Of a DNA stretch of 9,955 bases, positions 8,778 to 9,955 are shown piece after piece (the stretch's first letter is position 1; every line of letters starts with the position of its first letter). The position numbers were made by a program, and so were the translations under genes. Where the stretch lies: NCBI GenBank assembly GCA_029256665.1, contig JAQSXN010000093.1, positions 1 through 9,955 of the forward strand. Direction: 5' to 3'. The notes under the pieces are model-generated. The model did not search any database. It worked only from the letters and a program-made list of their open reading frames with translations, and was not told where the DNA came from. The DNA comes from Paenibacillus sp. (lineage in GTDB: Bacteria > Bacillota > Bacilli > Paenibacillales > Paenibacillaceae).

Positions 8778-8785
8778 CCCTTCCC
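8778..8785 (-). promoter_or_regulatory. Ribosome binding site supporting the TTG start of metH
   Basis: Minus-strand GGGAAGGG ends nine bases before TTG at 8768. It is the only purine-rich SD-like sequence close to the point where MetH homology begins, and it decides the start chosen here. Confidence 0.55.
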
Positions 8786-8955
8786 AAAATCGTTGAGAAA
8801 AACTATAATCGAAGTCATTCGATAACGAGCGACCGTATGGCAAGGTCAAGTTGTTGCACCGAATAGAATATGCTTGCCCGATTCCATCGGTCATTGATTC
8901 CTTTGCGATAACCAATAGTTTAGCAGAATACCTATTAGCTGAAAAGGCTCGTCCA

Positions 8956-8984
8956 TCGACAATCGTTCGCGTTTGAATTATAAT
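8956..8984 (+). promoter_or_regulatory. Sigma-A type promoter of mtnD
   Basis: TCGACA at 8956-8961 (five of six bases of the -35 consensus) and a perfect TATAAT at 8979-8984 are separated by exactly 17 bases. Transcription would begin near 8991, giving a leader of roughly 35 bases, too short for a riboswitch. This suggests that any control of mtnD acts at the promoter. Confidence 0.8.
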
Positions 8985-9013
8985 TATTATATCATTTAAT
9001 TTCTATTGGAAAA

Positions 9014-9018
9014 GAGGG
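9014..9018 (+). promoter_or_regulatory. Ribosome binding site deciding the mtnD start
   Basis: GAGGG at 9014-9018 (within AAAGAGGGAA) lies seven bases before the ATG at 9026 but only one base before the upstream in-frame ATG at 9020. The spacing favours 9026 as the true start. Confidence 0.75.
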
Positions 9019-9025
9019 AATGCCC

Positions 9026-9568
9026 ATGGCTGAAGTCAGAATTCGCAATACGGAGCAACGCATTCAAGGAGAAGAGAACGTCCGTGCGTTCCTCGAAAGT
9101 CAAGAGGTGCTTTACGAACATTGGAACGCAGCCAAGTTGCCGGCGGAATTGCAAAATAAATTCGTATTAACCGATGAAGAAAAAAGCACGATCCTCGCGA
9201 CTTTCGACGATGAAATTCGCGATCTCGCCCAGCGCCGCGGCTACCGCACCTGGGATCTGATTTCCTTGTCGGACGCAACGCCTAACCTCGACGAGCTGCT
9301 CAAGAAATTCGAGAACGTCCATACGCATACGGAAGACGAGGTTCGCGCCATTACGGCCGGCCGCGGCATCTTCATCATTAAAGGAACGGAAGATGTCGGC
9401 TACTTCGACGTCGAGCTGGAAGCAGGCGACGTTATTTCGGTTCCGGAACATAAAGCGCACTTCTTCACGCTGATGGAGAACCGCCAAATCGTAGCCGTAA
9501 GGTTGTTTATCGAGACGGAAGGCTGGATCGCGCATCCTTATGCCGATGCCGAGTTCCAATCCAAATAA
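9026..9568 (+). CDS. mtnD: Acireductone dioxygenase (methionine salvage)
   Basis: A 180-residue cupin enzyme of the methionine salvage pathway. With Fe2+ it converts 1,2-dihydroxy-3-keto-5-methylthiopentene and oxygen to 2-keto-4-methylthiobutyrate, the precursor of methionine, plus formate. The nickel form gives methylthiopropionate, formate and carbon monoxide instead. The metal site is seen in VHTHTEDEVRAITAGRG (H99, H101, E105) and in PEHKAHFF (H145), followed by the second cupin strand. Length agrees with bacterial ARDs (about 178-180). The start at 9026 gives MAEVRIRN; the ATG two codons upstream is too close to the ribosome binding site. The gene appears monocistronic, with its own promoter and terminator, and is divergent from metH. 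The other salvage genes (mtnA, mtnK, mtnW, mtnX, mtnB) are not in the window. Confidence 0.94.
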   Translation: MAEVRIRNTEQRIQGEENVRAFLESQEVLYEHWNAAKLPAELQNKFVLTDEEKSTILATFDDEIRDLAQRRGYRTWDLISLSDATPNLDELLKKFENVHTHTEDEVRAITAGRGIFIIKGTEDVGYFDVELEAGDVISVPEHKAHFFTLMENRQIVAVRLFIETEGWIAHPYADAEFQSK

Positions 9569-9592
9569 TACATCGCTGTCCCGCGCAATACG

Positions 9593-9629
9593 CAAGCCCC
9601 TCCAGCCGCCGAAGCGGACGAGGGGCTTG
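9593..9629 (+). terminator. Terminator hairpin after mtnD
   Basis: CAAGCCCCTC (9593-9602) and GAGGGGCTTG (9620-9629) form a perfect 10-bp stem. Inside it CCGC-CGAA-GCGG adds a 4-bp inner stem with a tetraloop. TTCTCATTC follows on the plus strand, a weak T-tract, starting 24 bases after the mtnD stop. On the minus strand the hairpin is also placed to end the converging HAD gene, but no T-run follows there. Confidence 0.65.
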
Positions 9630-9675
9630 TTCTCATTCAATCGGAATTAAAGCTAATGGTATGAATTCGGTACAG

Positions 9676-9955
9676 CTATTGCTCAAGCAAAGTGAGCAGT
9701 TCTTCTAGACTAACGATTTCGTGCGTCGGCACGATGTCGTCGGTGCGCGTCGCGCCATGTCGATTGATCCACACCGAGGTCATGCCGATCGTATTGGCGC
9801 CGAGAATATCCGTCGTCAGCTTATCGCCGACCATGATGCCATGCTCCGGTTCGATGCCGAGACGCTCAAGCGCGTGGCGGAATATCGGCGCGGCAGGTTT
9901 GCCTTGTCCGAACTCGCCGGAAATAATTATATGATCGAAATAAGGAATCAGGTCC
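9676..9955 (-). CDS. HAD-IA family hydrolase, YjjG/YfnB-like (partial, N-terminus beyond right edge)
   Basis: The last 92 residues of a haloacid dehalogenase-superfamily hydrolase, ending at TAG 9678-9676. Visible are IIISGEFGQGKPAAPIF (motif III lysine K19 of the fragment) and MVGDKLTTDILGANTIGM (motif IV, D44 and D49), then SVWINRHG. This pattern is typical of the YjjG/YfnB branch, whose characterised members are nucleotidases with broad phosphatase activity. The usual KPDP is KPAAP here, a mild variation. The nucleophile motif DxD lies outside the window, so activity cannot be judged. It converges on mtnD, with the hairpin at 9593-9629 between them. It belongs to a different HAD subfamily from the phosphatase at the left edge, so the two are not a duplication. 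Confidence 0.85.
   Translation of the reverse strand, partial: DLIPYFDHIIISGEFGQGKPAAPIFRHALERLGIEPEHGIMVGDKLTTDILGANTIGMTSVWINRHGATRTDDIVPTHEIVSLEELLTLLEQ

Larger units (their letters stand above)
8769..9025. other. Divergent metH/mtnD control region
   Basis: This 257-base region separates the divergently transcribed metH and mtnD. The strong plus-strand promoter for mtnD lies at 8956-8984. For metH no near-consensus promoter is seen. The best minus-strand pair is TTTTCA, 17 bases, TAAACT, at about 8946 down to 8918, matching four of six bases in each box. The AT-rich core at 8976-9000 is nearly symmetric and contains TATAAT on both strands (minus-strand copy at 8991-8986), so metH could also fire from here. 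I looked for and did not recognise the conserved cores of a SAM-I (S-box), T-box or cobalamin riboswitch in the metH leader. The stretch open in the metH frame (8769-8915) is treated as leader. Confidence 0.55.

Noticed and set aside
8769..8930. SAM-I, T-box or cobalamin riboswitch in front of metH
   Set aside because: I searched by eye for the conserved cores (such as AGAGAGGTGGAGGGA, AGGGTGGNACCGCG and GCCACTG) and found none on the minus strand. A covariance-model search could still find a divergent one.
1..9955. An undescribed defence, mobile or biosynthetic system
   Set aside because: Every open reading frame with coding character maps to a recognisable housekeeping family. No integrase, transposase, toxin-antitoxin pair, repeat array or marked composition shift is visible.
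9676..9955. Relationship by duplication between the two HAD hydrolases at the window edges
   Set aside because: The left one is HAD-IIA (NagD/YutF type) and the right one HAD-IA (YjjG type); different parts are visible, but their cap classes and motifs differ.

Overview
The window looks like a core chromosomal segment of a Gram-positive bacterium of the Paenibacillaceae type (Paenibacillus/Cohnella-like). This is inferred from several points: strong AGGAG-type ribosome binding sites, the Firmicute gene pair mrfA-mrfB (yprA-yprB in Bacillus subtilis), an RNase Z that resembles the Bacillus enzyme, a YutF-type HAD phosphatase, and a cobalamin-dependent methionine synthase, which B. subtilis itself lacks. 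Base composition is moderately GC-rich. Apart from one gene, everything reads from the minus strand. I see no rRNA, tRNA, CRISPR array, insertion sequence or prophage gene.

Layout, right to left along the minus strand. At 9676-9955 is the C-terminal end of a HAD-IA hydrolase (YjjG/YfnB-like), whose start lies beyond the window. At 9026-9568, on the plus strand, is mtnD (acireductone dioxygenase, methionine salvage) with a near-consensus promoter and its own terminator hairpin. A 257-base divergent intergenic region (8769-9025) separates it from metH (5328-8768), the full four-module cobalamin-dependent methionine synthase, which probably starts at a TTG codon. A long hairpin at 5230-5275 ends the metH transcript. 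Next come rnz (4214-5176, tRNA 3' processing endonuclease) and, after a 163-base gap, a tightly packed trio: mrfA (1762-4050, DExH helicase), mrfB (461-1765, DEDD exonuclease) and a HAD-IIA phosphatase cut by the left edge (1-464). Both junctions in the trio are ATGA start/stop overlaps.

Functionally there are two themes. metH and mtnD both feed methionine: MetH methylates homocysteine, and MtnD makes the 2-keto precursor that is transaminated to methionine. They share a divergent control region. MrfA and MrfB are a helicase-exonuclease pair known in B. subtilis from a UvrABC-independent mitomycin C repair pathway. Here they appear translationally coupled to each other and to a small-molecule phosphatase. 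I did not find an undescribed system. The observations most worth checking are the phosphatase coupled to mrfAB, the shared metH/mtnD control region with no recognisable riboswitch, the non-ATG start of metH, and the two-register hairpin after metH.
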